Positions 26,157 to 35,891 are shown, counted from the stretch's first letter. The stretch is 64,000 bases of DNA from Nonomuraea spiralis (GCF_014648435.1 NZ_BMRC01000005.1:518463-582462); one strand, 5' to 3'. Notes: generated from the letters alone by a model not told the origin. A program made the numbers and translations.

Positions 26157-27353
26157 ATGGCAACCACCACCAAGATCCGGCCCCGTGCCCTCGTCCGTGC
26201 CTCCGGAGGTCCCCGCTATGCCGTCGCCCTGGCCGTGGACGCGCTCGGCACCGGTCTGTTGCGGCCCTTCCTGCTGCTGTACGGGGTGACGGTGCTGGGG
26301 CTGTCCGCGCCGGCCACCGGCATCGCCATGACGGTCGGCGTCGTCATGGGTCTGGTGTGCATGCCCGCGGTCGGCCGATGGCTGGACCGGGGCGCACGCA
26401 GTACGGTCGTGGCGGCGTCGATGCTGGTACGGGTGCTGGGTGTGGCACTGCTGCTGGCCGCCCCGACGGGGCACGTCTGGCTGTTCGGGACGGCGGCGCT
26501 CTTCCTCGGCATCGGCAACCAGGCGTGGCCGGCCGCCCACGCCGCCCTCGTGGCCACGGTCGCCCGCGGCCGCGAACGCGACGCCGCCCTCGCGGGAGGC
26601 CGCGCGCTGCGTAACGCGGGTCTGGGCGTGGGCGCCCTTCTCGCCACCGCATGCCTGGCGGGGGGCACCACCGCGTTGCAGGCGCTGGCCGCCGTCACCG
26701 GGGTCGCCTATCTCGCCGCGGCGGCTCTGGCGTGGTCGGTGCACGTTCACGCTGAGCCGGCCGCGGCCGCGGACAGGGACGCCGAGCCCGCGCCTCGGAT
26801 GCGCGCGCTGCTGGGCGCCAACGTGATCTACGTCTTCTGCCTCAACGTGCCCGAGATCGCGCTCCCTCTGGTGCTGGTGACGCAGATGCACGCCTCTCCG
26901 GTGTGGCCGGCGGCGATCTTCGTGGCCAACACGGTGCTGGTGGTCACCCTCCAGGTTCCGGTCACCGTCCTGATGTCCCGTTTCTCCCGGCGGGCCGTGC
27001 TGGCTCTCGCCGGCGTGGTGCTCGCCGCCTCCTACCTCGGCTTCCTCGTGGCCACCTCACTGGGCGGCGGCTGGGGTGCCCCGGCCGTCGCCGTGGTGTC
27101 CGTGGTCTGCACCATCGGCGAGATCATCTACGCCGGCAGCGCCACCGCGCTCGTCACCGCCCTCGCCCCGGCCCGTCTGCTGGGACGCGCCCTCGCCCGC
27201 TTCCAGCTCTCCACGGGCTTCGGCCTCGCCGTCTCCCCGGCGGTGATCACCGCTCTCGCCTCCCACGGCCCGGCCGCCCTCTGGGGCAGCCTCTCCGCCG
27301 CGACGCTCCTGTCCGCCTCAGCCGTTGCCGCCGAGAAGGATCAAAGGACGTGA
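26157..27353 (+). CDS. MFS transporter
   Basis: 398 residues from MATTTKIRPR; the longer frame from 26037 runs through the operator and is rejected. Twelve hydrophobic helices; the loop after TM2 reads GRWLDRGARSTVV. Repression by the divergent DUF5937-ArsR protein is inferred from the shared operator. The gene ends at 27353, where a 19-bp sequence found again at 54374 begins. Substrate unknown. Confidence 0.87.
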   Translation: MATTTKIRPRALVRASGGPRYAVALAVDALGTGLLRPFLLLYGVTVLGLSAPATGIAMTVGVVMGLVCMPAVGRWLDRGARSTVVAASMLVRVLGVALLLAAPTGHVWLFGTAALFLGIGNQAWPAAHAALVATVARGRERDAALAGGRALRNAGLGVGALLATACLAGGTTALQALAAVTGVAYLAAAALAWSVHVHAEPAAAADRDAEPAPRMRALLGANVIYVFCLNVPEIALPLVLVTQMHASPVWPAAIFVANTVLVVTLQVPVTVLMSRFSRRAVLALAGVVLAASYLGFLVATSLGGGWGAPAVAVVSVVCTIGEIIYAGSATALVTALAPARLLGRALARFQLSTGFGLAVSPAVITALASHGPAALWGSLSAATLLSASAVAAEKDQRT

Positions 27354-27371
27354 TCTACATTGTAAAGGCGC
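27353..27371. repeat. 19-bp dispersed repeat, copy 1
   Basis: ATCTACATTGTAAAGGCGC begins on the last base of the MFS stop codon and occurs identically at 54374-54392. It contains the small palindrome TACATTGTA. See the finding. Confidence 0.7.
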
Positions 27372-27401
27372 TGGCATATGACTAAAAGCCGCCGACCAGC
27401 C

Positions 27402-27857
27402 CTACCACGCACGCGGGTCCAGGACGAAGACGGGGATCACGCGGTCGGTCTGCTCCTGGTAGTCCGCGTACGTCGGAAACGCGGCGACCGCGCGCTCCCA
27501 CCACTCGGCCCTCTCGTCCCCGGCAACCTCACGCGCGGTCATGTCCTGGCACACGGCGCCGTCCCGGAGTTCCACGTGCGGGTCGGACCTGAGGTTGAAG
27601 TACCAGTCCGGATGACGCGGGAAGCCGCCCTTCGAGGCGACGGCCGCATACCGTCCCTCGTGTTCCACGCGCATCAGCGGGATCTTGCGAAGCCTGCCGC
27701 TGCGCGCGCCGCGCGTCGTGAGAATGACGACGGGCAGGCCTGTGTCCCAGAGCGTCGTTCCCTGCGTGCCGTCCGAACTCTCGTACAGCTCGACCTGGTC
27801 GCGTATCCACTGAGCCGGACTCGGCCCGTACTCGTCTTCGAGCGGCATGGTGGCCAT
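27402..27857 (-). CDS. Nitroreductase/deazaflavin (F420)-dependent oxidoreductase family protein
   Basis: 151 residues from [11 protein letters not shown]; in-frame ATG/GTG codons up to 27902 are alternatives. DUF385/Ddn fold: [20 protein letters not shown], the F420-phosphate loop region [26 protein letters not shown] (shown in part), and [12 protein letters not shown]. Length is normal for the family. Single gene; probably F420H2-dependent reduction of a xenobiotic. Confidence 0.85.
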   Translation of the reverse strand: MATMPLEDEYGPSPAQWIRDQVELYESSDGTQGTTLWDTGLPVVILTTRGARSGRLRKIPLMRVEHEGRYAAVASKGGFPRHPDWYFNLRSDPHVELRDGAVCQDMTAREVAGDERAEWWERAVAAFPTYADYQEQTDRVIPVFVLDPRAW

Positions 27858-27960
27858 CCCGTCGTCGTTCGCGGACTGTGCCGCACAGTCCAGCCGTTCC
27901 AATCGTAAGTGCTGAAGACCGTTGCGCCCGAGGAACAGCGGTGGTGGGGGCCGCCTTCGC

Positions 27961-28932
27961 CTACCGGAGGGGGCCGGTGGTCGGCGGCGCGCTGTTCTGT
28001 GTCCATCGCGATCTCAGCCAGCTCATCGTGGCGCGTCTGGAATGTTCGCGCCGTTCGCGCAGGTGGGGTGCGTGGTCGGGGCCGGGGAGCGTGGCGGTGT
28101 GGGTCCAGTAGCTGCCGAGTGCCACGAGGAAGGCGTCCACCTGCAGGGGATCGGCGTCGCGTCCGGCGGGACCGGCAAGGAAGATCTTTTGCGGGTCGCG
28201 TGCCCCGAGGTCCGACTCCATCAGCAGGCATACGACGTCCACCCATGCGGGGCCGGTGCATGCGCGTGACCAGTCGACCAGGCGGGCGGTGCCGTGGTCG
28301 TCGATGAGGATGTTGTCGAACCTGGGGTCGAAGTGCAGCAGCGTGTCTCCGGCGACGAGTTCGTCCCAGTGGAGTTCGAGGTCGGCGAGCGGGCGCAGGT
28401 GCTCGCGTTCCCACCTGCCGAGTGCGGCGGTGGACAGCGTGTCATACGTGCCGTCGCGCTGGAGTGCCCGCCATGTCTCGCAGCGGCCCGCCATGCGTGC
28501 GGCGAGGGTGGGGACGCCGGTGACCGGCGACGGCGTCAGCGCCTTGGCGCACGCCTCCAGCATCGTCAGCGCGGCTGCCAGTTCGTGGTCGAGCCATGGC
28601 TCGTGCGGCAGCGCGCCTGGCGCGAGGTCGAAGCAGCGCAGCAACCAGCCGTCCTGTTCCAGGCCGAAGCGCAGCTTCGGTGCGGGTACGGCGGCGGGAA
28701 GCTGTGCGGAGACGCCGATCTCGGACCGGTGGTCGTCGACGGCGTCCGGGCCGGCCGGGATCGCCTTGACGAAGACCTTCTCGCCGTTGGCGAGAGTGGC
28801 GACGCCCGCGATCCCCGATGAGAAGCCGCCCTGCCGGTCCTCGACCTCTCGCACCGGGGACCCCAGGCGCCGCTCGACCTCGTGTCTGAGCGCGAGGGGA
28901 GCCTCGGTCCATGCCTGTCGTGCCGTTCGCAT
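27961..28932 (-). CDS. Aminoglycoside phosphotransferase-family kinase
   Basis: 323 residues from [12 protein letters not shown]. Kinase-like fold: a Lys in [11 protein letters not shown] for ATP, the catalytic loop [12 protein letters not shown] (about 198-209; family HxDxxxxN) and the metal-binding DWSRA (about 220). APH-family enzymes phosphorylate antibiotics or small alcohols; here the substrate is not predictable. A far longer frame extends upstream to 30054 across other genes and is discarded. It starts close to the divergent exonuclease gene. Confidence 0.86.
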   Translation of the reverse strand: MRTARQAWTEAPLALRHEVERRLGSPVREVEDRQGGFSSGIAGVATLANGEKVFVKAIPAGPDAVDDHRSEIGVSAQLPAAVPAPKLRFGLEQDGWLLRCFDLAPGALPHEPWLDHELAAALTMLEACAKALTPSPVTGVPTLAARMAGRCETWRALQRDGTYDTLSTAALGRWEREHLRPLADLELHWDELVAGDTLLHFDPRFDNILIDDHGTARLVDWSRACTGPAWVDVVCLLMESDLGARDPQKIFLAGPAGRDADPLQVDAFLVALGSYWTHTATLPGPDHAPHLRERREHSRRATMSWLRSRWTQNSAPPTTGPLR

Positions 28933-29028
28933 GTCCCCAGCCAACCAGTGGTCCCACTCGCCGATCGAGAGGTGGGCATGGGGAAATTGAGGTGCCGGAA
29001 CCGGGTGCGCATCCCTACCCTCGGCCTC

Positions 29029-29679
29029 ATGCGCCACGAATCCGCCCTGCTGAACGTCATCGACGTGGAGGCCACCTGCTGGGAAGGGCAGCCGCCGCCC
29101 GGCTCCGTGAGCGAGATCATCGAGATCGGTCTCACCGTCGTGGACGTGTCGGCGCGGTGCCGCGTGTCGCGGCATCGTGTCCTGGTCCGTCCTGTCCGGT
29201 CGGCGGTGAGTGAGTTCTGTACCGAGCTGACCGGCCTGACGCAAGCCGAGGTGGAACGGGGTGTCACCTTCGCCGAGGCGTGCCGGATCCTGGTCGGGGA
29301 GTTCGGGGCGGGGGAGCGCCCGTGGGCGAGCTGGGGCGAGTACGACCGTCGGCAGTTCGCTCGGCAGAGTCGGGCCGACGGGGTGGCTCATCCGTTCGGC
29401 CATCCGACGGAACGTACCCACACCAACGCGAAGGCCGTGTTCGCCGCGGCGTACGGGCTGCACAGGAAACCCGGCATGGATCACGCTCTGCGGATCGCCG
29501 GACTGCCGCTCGAGGGACGCCATCACCGCGGCGAGGACGACGCGTGGAACATCGCGGCACTCGTTCTCGATCTGTTGGGCCGCGGGGCATGGCCGGCGCC
29601 GCCAGGCGGGTTCACGAGTGCGTCCGGCCCCGGCGGGGTCGATCAGCCGATCGGGGGTGCGAGGTATTCCAGCGCGTAA
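29029..29679 (+). CDS. DEDDh 3'-5' exonuclease
   Basis: 216 residues. DEDDh superfamily: VIDVEATCWEG at the N-terminus gives the first Asp-x-Glu, a second acid is in ASWGEYDRRQF, and the HHRGEDDAWN segment gives the last His and Asp. The fold is like RNase T/ERI-1 exonucleases (TGLTQAEVERGVTF). Cytoplasmic, acting on 3' ends of RNA or DNA. Its 3' end overlaps the convergent metallo-hydrolase gene by 37 bp, so the stops interleave. Confidence 0.87.
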   Translation: MRHESALLNVIDVEATCWEGQPPPGSVSEIIEIGLTVVDVSARCRVSRHRVLVRPVRSAVSEFCTELTGLTQAEVERGVTFAEACRILVGEFGAGERPWASWGEYDRRQFARQSRADGVAHPFGHPTERTHTNAKAVFAAAYGLHRKPGMDHALRIAGLPLEGRHHRGEDDAWNIAALVLDLLGRGAWPAPPGGFTSASGPGGVDQPIGGARYSSA

Positions 29680-30461
29680 CCGTCGCCGGAGGGGGCTATG
29701 CGGGCGATGCCGGGGGAGTCGAGGTGGGCGCCGGCCACGAAGTGGTGTGGTCGGGTCAGTTGTTCGAGGAGGACCGCTCGCGCGGCGCGGGCCTGGGACT
29801 GGTCGCCGTCGAGCTCCCAGGACACCTTCGGCTGGTCGAATTGCAGCGTGGGAACGTGAACGGTGTCGCCCCAGACGAGAAGGTGGCCGGTGTCGCTCCT
29901 GATCTCGTAGACGGTGTGACCGGGTGTGTGGCCCGGTGTCGGGATCGCGGTGGTCCAGTCGTTGATCGCGACCTTTTCTGACACGGGTACGACCCGGTCG
30001 CGGATCGGCTCCAGCCGCCCGGTGAACACCGAGGTGTCGCCCGCGCCGATCCACACGCGCTCGAGTCCGGTGAACGCCTCTGAACCGTCCGGCGTGATCA
30101 GGCCGCTCACGTGGTCTTCGTGCCTGTGGGTGATGGCCACATCAGTGATCCGCGCGCGGTCGATTCCCGCTTCGTCGAGGGCGTCGTAGATCAATCCCAT
30201 GGTGGGGTCGTGCCAGACATCGGACGCGCCGGTGTCGATGAGAACCGACCGCGTGCCGTCGGTGACGAAGAACGCGTTGACCGACAACCGCAGGTTGTCG
30301 CCGGCCAGCGGGACGGCGGCCGGCAACTCGTCGAGCGTGTGCCCGTCCTCGTCGCGGAGTCGTGTCGGCGGCATGTCGATGTACCCGTCTCGCAACGAGA
30401 CCACCTGCAGATCGCCGAATTCGAACGTGGCATGGTGCAGGTCGCTCGAGATCAAACGCAT
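29643..30461 (-). CDS. MBL-fold metallo-hydrolase
   Basis: 272 residues from MRLISSDLHH; an in-frame ATG nine codons upstream (30488) has a well-spaced AGGAG and may be used instead. The zinc motif THRHEDHVSG is followed by GHTPGHTVYE and LLVWGDTVH, a complete di-metal site. Sequence style is that of lactonases/N-acyl homoserine lactone-type MBL hydrolases, but no substrate can be given. Divergent from the XRE-cupin regulator at 30574, with an inverted repeat between. Confidence 0.87.
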   Translation of the reverse strand: MRLISSDLHHATFEFGDLQVVSLRDGYIDMPPTRLRDEDGHTLDELPAAVPLAGDNLRLSVNAFFVTDGTRSVLIDTGASDVWHDPTMGLIYDALDEAGIDRARITDVAITHRHEDHVSGLITPDGSEAFTGLERVWIGAGDTSVFTGRLEPIRDRVVPVSEKVAINDWTTAIPTPGHTPGHTVYEIRSDTGHLLVWGDTVHVPTLQFDQPKVSWELDGDQSQARAARAVLLEQLTRPHHFVAGAHLDSPGIARIAPSGDGYALEYLAPPIG

Positions 30462-30498
30462 GGAACCTCCGTAGTGTCGAGCGCACATCGCGCGTCTC

Positions 30499-30523
30499 CT
30501 AAAGAAGACTATATCTACTTTAG
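30499..30523. promoter_or_regulatory. Putative operator of the MBL hydrolase/XRE pair
   Basis: CTAAAG (30499-30504) and CTTTAG (30518-30523) form inverted arms around a 13-bp AT-rich core with TATA. It is the only AT-rich patch between the divergent genes and covers the region where both promoters must lie. Confidence 0.5.
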
Positions 30524-30573
30524 AAGAAACCCTACACTGTGGGCAGCGACATACCCATCGATCGAGGAGCACG

Positions 30574-31182
30574 GTGGTCGAGAAAGACGGAAACGCGGCC
30601 GAACCAGAGCATGGTGACGACCTGGCCGGCGCGTTCGGCGGTAACGTACGGCGACGCCGCGAGGAGGCGGGCCTGACGCTGGAGCAGCTGTCCACGCAGT
30701 CGTCGGTCAGCCGGGCGATGTTGTCCAAGGTCGAACGAGGTGAGAAGAGCCCGACGATCGGCGTCGCGTCCAGGATCGCCCATGCGCTCGACGCGTCGCT
30801 CTCGGACCTGATCGGCGCGCCTGCTGCTGCCGCGTCCGGCGTGGCCATTGCCATGCGCAAGAACGATCGCCCCGTCTTCCGTGACCCGGAAACCGGCTTC
30901 GAGCGGCACATCGTGTCAGCGGCTCCGGGCGCGGGAGGAGCCGAGATGATCGTCCACTACCTCCCCGCGCAGGTCTCCACCGGGCTGCTGCCCGCGTATC
31001 CGCCCGGTACGGAGAAACAACTCGTGGTGCTCGAAGGCACCCTCACCGTCGCGATCGGCGGCATCACCGAGACCCTGAACACGGGCGACTCCCTGTTCTT
31101 CCAGGCCGACGCGGACCACGGCTTCGCCAACCGAACGAATGCTCCCTGCGAATACATCATGGTCATCTCGCGCAGAAGCTGA
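30574..31182 (+). CDS. XRE-family regulator with C-terminal cupin domain
   Basis: 202 residues from GTG 30574. The HTH_3 domain (about 22-80) has LTLEQLSTQSSVSRAMLSKV. The cupin_2 domain (about 120-195) has QLVVLEGTLTVAIGG and HGFANRTNAPC. The pair HTH plus cupin is typical of repressors that sense the substrate of a neighbouring catabolic enzyme; here the divergent MBL hydrolase is the obvious target. Confidence 0.9.
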   Translation: MVEKDGNAAEPEHGDDLAGAFGGNVRRRREEAGLTLEQLSTQSSVSRAMLSKVERGEKSPTIGVASRIAHALDASLSDLIGAPAAAASGVAIAMRKNDRPVFRDPETGFERHIVSAAPGAGGAEMIVHYLPAQVSTGLLPAYPPGTEKQLVVLEGTLTVAIGGITETLNTGDSLFFQADADHGFANRTNAPCEYIMVISRRS

Positions 31183-31354
31183 TCGGCCGCAGCTTGCGGG
31201 CCAGGACAACGCTGTGGGTCTGAGCGTGGGAACCGGCCCTGTCCGCGGAGGGATGACGGAGGCGGAGATGTTCGCTGCGATCCGAGATGCCGGAGTCATC
31301 CAGCCGCCGGCCGCGGCCGGTTCTTCTGCCCGCAAACCTCAATGGGAGAGCCAC

Positions 31355-31749
31355 ATGACAGCCATCGTCCCTGCCCGTGACGGGGAGCGGATGCTGACGC
31401 ATTCGAACGGCCAGGATTGCTCGAAGAAGCGTGCGTCGCGGTCATCGGCAGCCGCCTGCTTGGATACTCGCGCAGCGAATGCGTGCGCGGGCGCGAGCTT
31501 GGCCTGGTCCTCATCCGCTCCTACTGGCGTGCGGAGGTCCGGCTCGAGGAATGGGCGCCGGAGTTCGAGATACAGCACCGGCGGCTGGTTCCGGAGTCCG
31601 AGGCGAAGACGTACGTCCGCGATCCCGACCTGGCCGCGACCCGGGTCTCCTTCCGTGCTCTGGACGCGGCGGCGACAGGTGACGGCCTCGGGCCCTCTCC
31701 AAGATCCGTTCCGGGAGGCGAATTCGACGAGCAAGGGAGCAATGCGTGA
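31355..31749 (+). pseudogene. Frameshifted gene of unknown function upstream of the DUF6461-like gene
   Basis: ATG 31355 (GGGAGAG upstream) reads MTAIVPARDGE and is then lost. Around 31382-31390 another frame takes over: ADADAFERPGLLEEACVAVI, then ELGLVLIRSYWRAEVRLEEW and so on to the stop at 31749. The second part has strongly coding-like composition but I recognise no family. The stop overlaps the next start (GTGA), so an intact ancestor was coupled to that gene. A run of four G at the break could also permit slippage. Confidence 0.55.
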
Positions 31750-32384
31750 ACATCGGACAACCCCCGACAGCCGGCCCGCGCAAGCACTACAGGCAACTCC
31801 GTTCCAGCCAGCCATGGCTCGACGTGGCCATGTGCTGGACCGTCGTGGTCCCCGACAGCGGACAAGCGCTCCCGTTGCACCAGCTCGCCGCCAGGCTCAG
31901 CGGAGACGCGCCGCACCGGCTCCATGAGCCGGCGCCGCCCAAGGCCGTCCTGCTTCCCTACGACACCGACAATCCCGTGTCCGCCGATTGGTGCGGAGCC
32001 GCCGCCATGCTGGTGGAGGGCGACTTCCTCGGATCAACCCCCGCCGTACTCCGGCGGCTCAGCGAGGGGGCCCGGGTCTACAGCGCCTGGTGGAACGTCA
32101 ACGCCCACAACCGGCTGAGTTTCGCGTCATCGGGCGAGCTGATCCTGGCGATCGACGCGTTCGGCCCCGGCAGACCGGAGGACCACGCCGGCATCGGCCA
32201 ATGGCCCGAACTGCAGGCGATGACGGACTTCTTCGTCGACTTCGAGGAACGCGGCGAGGACTACGACTGGCAGGCCGCCATGCTCGCGGTCATCGACCAG
32301 ACCACAGGGGCAAGGCTGACCAGCGAGTGGCTGGAACAACCACATCCGTACATGACGGTCCGCATGCCCGACGCCCTACGCTGA
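31746..32384 (+). CDS. DUF6461-like protein of unknown function
   Basis: 212 residues, GTG start overlapping the previous stop. Soluble alpha/beta protein with conserved-looking WTVVVPD, WNVNAHNRLSFASSGELILA and FDAFGPGR-type segments (as IDAFGPGRPED). It resembles DUF6461, a small actinobacterial family without known activity; this assignment is tentative. Operon with the frameshifted upstream gene; the MFS gene follows after 157 bp. Confidence 0.6.
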   Translation: MNIGQPPTAGPRKHYRQLRSSQPWLDVAMCWTVVVPDSGQALPLHQLAARLSGDAPHRLHEPAPPKAVLLPYDTDNPVSADWCGAAAMLVEGDFLGSTPAVLRRLSEGARVYSAWWNVNAHNRLSFASSGELILAIDAFGPGRPEDHAGIGQWPELQAMTDFFVDFEERGEDYDWQAAMLAVIDQTTGARLTSEWLEQPHPYMTVRMPDALR

Positions 32385-32541
32385 CTCCCCGCGATCAGGC
32401 GGACCTTGGACGACGTCCGTTCTATTCGATGGACAGCGTCATCTCCGGTAGGTATCTTCTCCGGGTCCCGCCCGACCTGTCCGGAACTGAGAGTGGTGCC
32501 TCAGGCCAGGTGACCGCCCCCGTATCCGAGGAAGACACTTC

Positions 32542-33861
32542 GTGACCGACATCGTCCCGCTGCGCAAGAACGTGCGGTTTCAACTGCTGTGGGTCGGCAG
32601 TGCGGTCTCCGAGCTGGGGTCGGAGCTCACCAGGCTCGCCATGCCGCTGCTGGTGCTGGCGCTCACCGGCTCGCCCGGGTTGGCGGGCATCGTCGCCGGC
32701 GCCCGCACCGTCGCCTTCGTCGCGGTCCAGATGCCGGCCGGCGTCTGGGTGGACCGCTGGGACCGCCGCCGTACGCTCATCACTGCCCAGGGCCTCCAGG
32801 CGATTGCCTCCGCACTGCTGACGGCGCTCATCCTCACCGGTCATGTGCAGGTCTGGCAGTTCGTCACACTGGCAGCGCTGGACGGGCTGTGCGCCGCGTT
32901 CATCGGTCCCGTCAAAGACACGGCGATCCGCGGCATCGTCCCCTCGGGCCAACTGCACAGTGCCTATGCGCAGGAGGAGGCTCGTACCCACGCGGCCGGG
33001 CTGCTCGGCCCTCCGCTCGGTGGCCTGCTGTACGGCCTGGGGCGGGCGGTGCCGTTCGTCGTCGACACCGTCACCTTCCTTGCCGCCACGCTCTTCTACG
33101 CCTTTGCGAAGGTGCCGCGCCGCCCGGCGGACGAGCCGCGACCCTCCGCCAGGGACGACGGCGAGGAGCAGCGGCCGGTCCGGCGCAGCATGCGCCGGGA
33201 AGCGGCCGAGGCCGTCACGTGGCTGTGGCGTCAGCATGGCCTGAGGGAGGTCACCGCAGCGGTGATGATCCTCAACCTGCTGGGCGGGGCGTTCCTCATC
33301 CCGCTGATCGTGCTCGTCGGCGAACGCGGCGGCGACGCGCGCGTCACCGGGACGGTCCTGGCCGGTCTCGGTATCGGCGGACTGACCGGTGCGCTGTTGT
33401 CGGGCCGCATCAGCAAGCTCCTGCCTCCCGGCAGACTCCTGCTGGCCGTCGTGACGGTCTTCGGTGCCGCGCTGGCGGCCACGGCGCTGCCTTGGGGAGC
33501 GTGGTGGCCGATGATCCCGCTGGTGTTCATCACCCTGTCGACGCCCTCTCTGAACGTAGTGATGAACGTGGTGATCGCACGAAGGGTGCCGGAAACGATG
33601 CTCGGCCGGATGGGCGCGGTCCTGAGCATGGGCGGGATGGCGCTCAAGCCCCTCGGGCCGGTGCTCGGCGGTGCGTTGGCCGCGGCACTGGGCGGCGCGG
33701 CGGCGCTCGTCGTGCTGGGCGGGCTGCTCGGCCTGACCGCCGCCTTGGCCGCGCTCAGCCCGCAGTTGCGCCACTTCACCGGAGAAGCCTCCACGGCCGG
33801 AGACGGCACTTCAGGAGACGGCAGTTCAACCGATGACAGGGCCCCGCACGCCCCCGCCTGA
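32542..33861 (+). CDS. MFS transporter (MFS_3/EntS-like)
   Basis: 439 residues, GTG start. The N-terminal NVRFQLLWVGSAVSELGSEL and the loop VDRWDRRRTLITAQG are diagnostic of the EntS/MFS_3 group, which exports siderophores and macrolide-like compounds. A long hydrophilic loop (about residues 190-225) separates the two halves. The C-terminal 25 residues are Ser/Thr/Gly-rich. No regulator is adjacent. Confidence 0.87.
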   Translation: MTDIVPLRKNVRFQLLWVGSAVSELGSELTRLAMPLLVLALTGSPGLAGIVAGARTVAFVAVQMPAGVWVDRWDRRRTLITAQGLQAIASALLTALILTGHVQVWQFVTLAALDGLCAAFIGPVKDTAIRGIVPSGQLHSAYAQEEARTHAAGLLGPPLGGLLYGLGRAVPFVVDTVTFLAATLFYAFAKVPRRPADEPRPSARDDGEEQRPVRRSMRREAAEAVTWLWRQHGLREVTAAVMILNLLGGAFLIPLIVLVGERGGDARVTGTVLAGLGIGGLTGALLSGRISKLLPPGRLLLAVVTVFGAALAATALPWGAWWPMIPLVFITLSTPSLNVVMNVVIARRVPETMLGRMGAVLSMGGMALKPLGPVLGGALAAALGGAAALVVLGGLLGLTAALAALSPQLRHFTGEASTAGDGTSGDGSSTDDRAPHAPA

Positions 33862-33956
33862 CAGGCCGGCGACCTGTGCGCACCCGGAAGCCAAGAGACT
33901 GGGCCGAACCCACGGATCGCTGCGGACCACCAGGATGCTCCGCAGTCCGTCCGTCG

Positions 33957-35288
33957 TCATGACGCGGGCTCCTCAAGTGAAGCTGCGCGCGGTGTGTTCC
34001 CGGCGTCTTCCAGCTGTGCCCGTGGGACGCCGGGTGGGCCCTGGCCGCGCAGCCGGTCCATCTCCCGCCATTCGGGCCGCAGTCCCGTCAGGCTCGTGGT
34101 GAGCGCGTAGGCCGCCCCGCCCGCGAGCAGCACCGGCGCCAGCCCCGCCGCAGCGACCGCCACCCCGCCCACCAATCCGCCGAGCGGGATCCCGGCCCAG
34201 GCGAGTGAGTCCGACAACGCGTTGACCCGGCCCAGCAGGCGTCGCGGCACCCGCTCGTAGGAGATCGCTCCGAGGATCGGGTTCAGGAACCCGCCGGCGA
34301 ACCCGCCCATCGCGAACACCGCCACGATGGCCCACACCGGCACGTCCAACGCCAGGACGAAGAAGCGCGACGGCCCGGCGAGCAGGAACGCCACGAAGAA
34401 CACCGGCCTGCGCCGCATCCGGTGCGCCACGGCGGCCGCGACCAGGCTGCCTCCGACGGCCGTCAACCCCATCACGCTGCTGTTCAAGCCGACCATGGCG
34501 GGCCCGTAGCCGGACTCCTTGGCCCACACGGGGGCGAGCACCTGGCTGAAGGCCGCGTCGAGCAGGTTGGTGACGCCGACCATCACGATCACGGAGAGCA
34601 GCAGCGGTTCGCCGCGCAGGAACGCGAAGCCCTGGCCGAACCGCCGCCAGTACCCTTCCTGCCCCTCCTGCCCATCCTGCCCTTCCTGTGCCGACGCGCG
34701 GTGCCCCATGCCGCGCGGCAGCGCCCACGCCACGATCACGGAGCCGAGCGCGAAGCAGGTGACACTGATGCCCAGGCTGGCCAGCGGCCCGAGCAGCGCC
34801 ACCACCGCGCCCCCCGCCGCGGGCCCCAGCGTCTGGGCCAGCCGCTCGGTCACGCCCATCAGCCCGGTGGCTCGCTCCAGCGGCACCCGCCCGCGCTCGG
34901 CCGCCTCGGGAACCATGATCTCCTTGGCCAGGTCCCCTGGACCGCGGGCCGCGCCGACCACCGCGACCAGGGCGATCAACGTGCCCAGGGGCAACAGGTC
35001 CAGCGCGTGCAGAAGGACGACCGCCCCGGCCGCCGCGGCGCTCAGCACGTCGCCGGCCCAGGAGATCCGGCGCGGCCCGACCCGATCGACCAGCGGCCCG
35101 GTCAGCGCCTTGACCAGCACGTACGGGGCCATCTCCGCGAACGCCACCAACCCCGTCTGCGCCGCGCTCCCGGTCGTCGTCAGGACGAACCAGGGCAGCG
35201 CGAGGGCCGACACCCGCGTACCGGTCAACGACACCGTCATGGCCGCGAGCAGGCCGGCCATCGGGCGTAAGGACCCGCGGGTTCCCAT
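33957..35288 (-). CDS. MFS transporter coupled to ArsR regulator
   Basis: 443 residues from ATG 35288, which overlaps the regulator stop (ATGA). MFS_3-type sequence: VDRVGPRRISWAGD after TM2 and PRRLLGRVNALSDSLAW before TM10. A Gln/Gly-rich linker QEGQDGQEGQEG splits the halves near residue 210 and comes from a short tandem DNA repeat. The operon order is regulator then pump, so the regulator controls both from its own promoter. Confidence 0.88.
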   Translation of the reverse strand: MGTRGSLRPMAGLLAAMTVSLTGTRVSALALPWFVLTTTGSAAQTGLVAFAEMAPYVLVKALTGPLVDRVGPRRISWAGDVLSAAAAGAVVLLHALDLLPLGTLIALVAVVGAARGPGDLAKEIMVPEAAERGRVPLERATGLMGVTERLAQTLGPAAGGAVVALLGPLASLGISVTCFALGSVIVAWALPRGMGHRASAQEGQDGQEGQEGYWRRFGQGFAFLRGEPLLLSVIVMVGVTNLLDAAFSQVLAPVWAKESGYGPAMVGLNSSVMGLTAVGGSLVAAAVAHRMRRRPVFFVAFLLAGPSRFFVLALDVPVWAIVAVFAMGGFAGGFLNPILGAISYERVPRRLLGRVNALSDSLAWAGIPLGGLVGGVAVAAAGLAPVLLAGGAAYALTTSLTGLRPEWREMDRLRGQGPPGVPRAQLEDAGNTPRAASLEEPAS

Positions 35289-35869
35289 CACGAGTCCTCA
35301 GGCAGCTCGGGCAGGAGCTGCGTGATCAGCGAGACCCGCGCGGCGCCCTCGGGCGCCGCCGCGCCGGGCAGGTCGGGGCGGTAGCGGGAGACGACCTCCT
35401 CCAGCTCCTCGCGCAGCCGCTGCCCCTCCTGCGGGGTCAGGCGCAGCGCGATGGAGCTGAGGTCGAGCACGCGCCGCCACTGTCCCGGCATGGTCTGCAG
35501 CTCGTTCAGCGTCCGCTGGGTACGGAGGTTGTACAGGGCGGCGATGGACTGCATGTACGCCAGCACCGCTTCGGGCTCCTGCTCGGCCAGCTGGTCGTCG
35601 GTGAGCCGGGTGATGTGGTGGACCGAGCGCCACCAGCGCTCGCGGGCGTTGCCGCGCTCGGTGTCCTCCTCCACGAACCCGGCGGCGCCGAGCCTGCGCA
35701 GGTGGTAGCTGGCCGTGCCGGAGTTCACACCGAGGTGCTCGGCCAGGCGGGTGGCGGTGGACGGGCCGTGCTTGCGCAGCAGGTCCACGAGTTGCACGCG
35801 TACGGGGTGGGCCAGCGCCCGCAGTCCTTTGGCGTCGAGGACGATCACGTTCTCGCGGGGTTCGGTCAT
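35288..35869 (-). CDS. ArsR-family winged-helix regulator
   Basis: 193 residues from MTEPRENVIVLD. HTH_20 domain at about residues 10-75 (STATRLAEHLGVNSGTASYH) with wing RGNARERWW. The C-terminal helices carry LNELQTMPGQWRRVLDLSS, seen in the actinobacterial group that controls MFS pumps. No metal-site cysteines. Translationally coupled to the MFS gene that follows. Upstream DNA has repeated CATTCGC and flanking AACATT/AATGTT arms that could be its operator. Confidence 0.88.
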   Translation of the reverse strand: MTEPRENVIVLDAKGLRALAHPVRVQLVDLLRKHGPSTATRLAEHLGVNSGTASYHLRRLGAAGFVEEDTERGNARERWWRSVHHITRLTDDQLAEQEPEAVLAYMQSIAALYNLRTQRTLNELQTMPGQWRRVLDLSSIALRLTPQEGQRLREELEEVVSRYRPDLPGAAAPEGAARVSLITQLLPELPEDS

Positions 35870-35891
35870 GCCTCGAAGGCTAGACCGCAAA

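Noticed and set aside
27961..30054. 697-codon frame suggesting a fusion of the kinase with upstream sequence
   Set aside because: The upstream part overlaps the exonuclease gene antisense and has no domain; the kinase starts at 28932.
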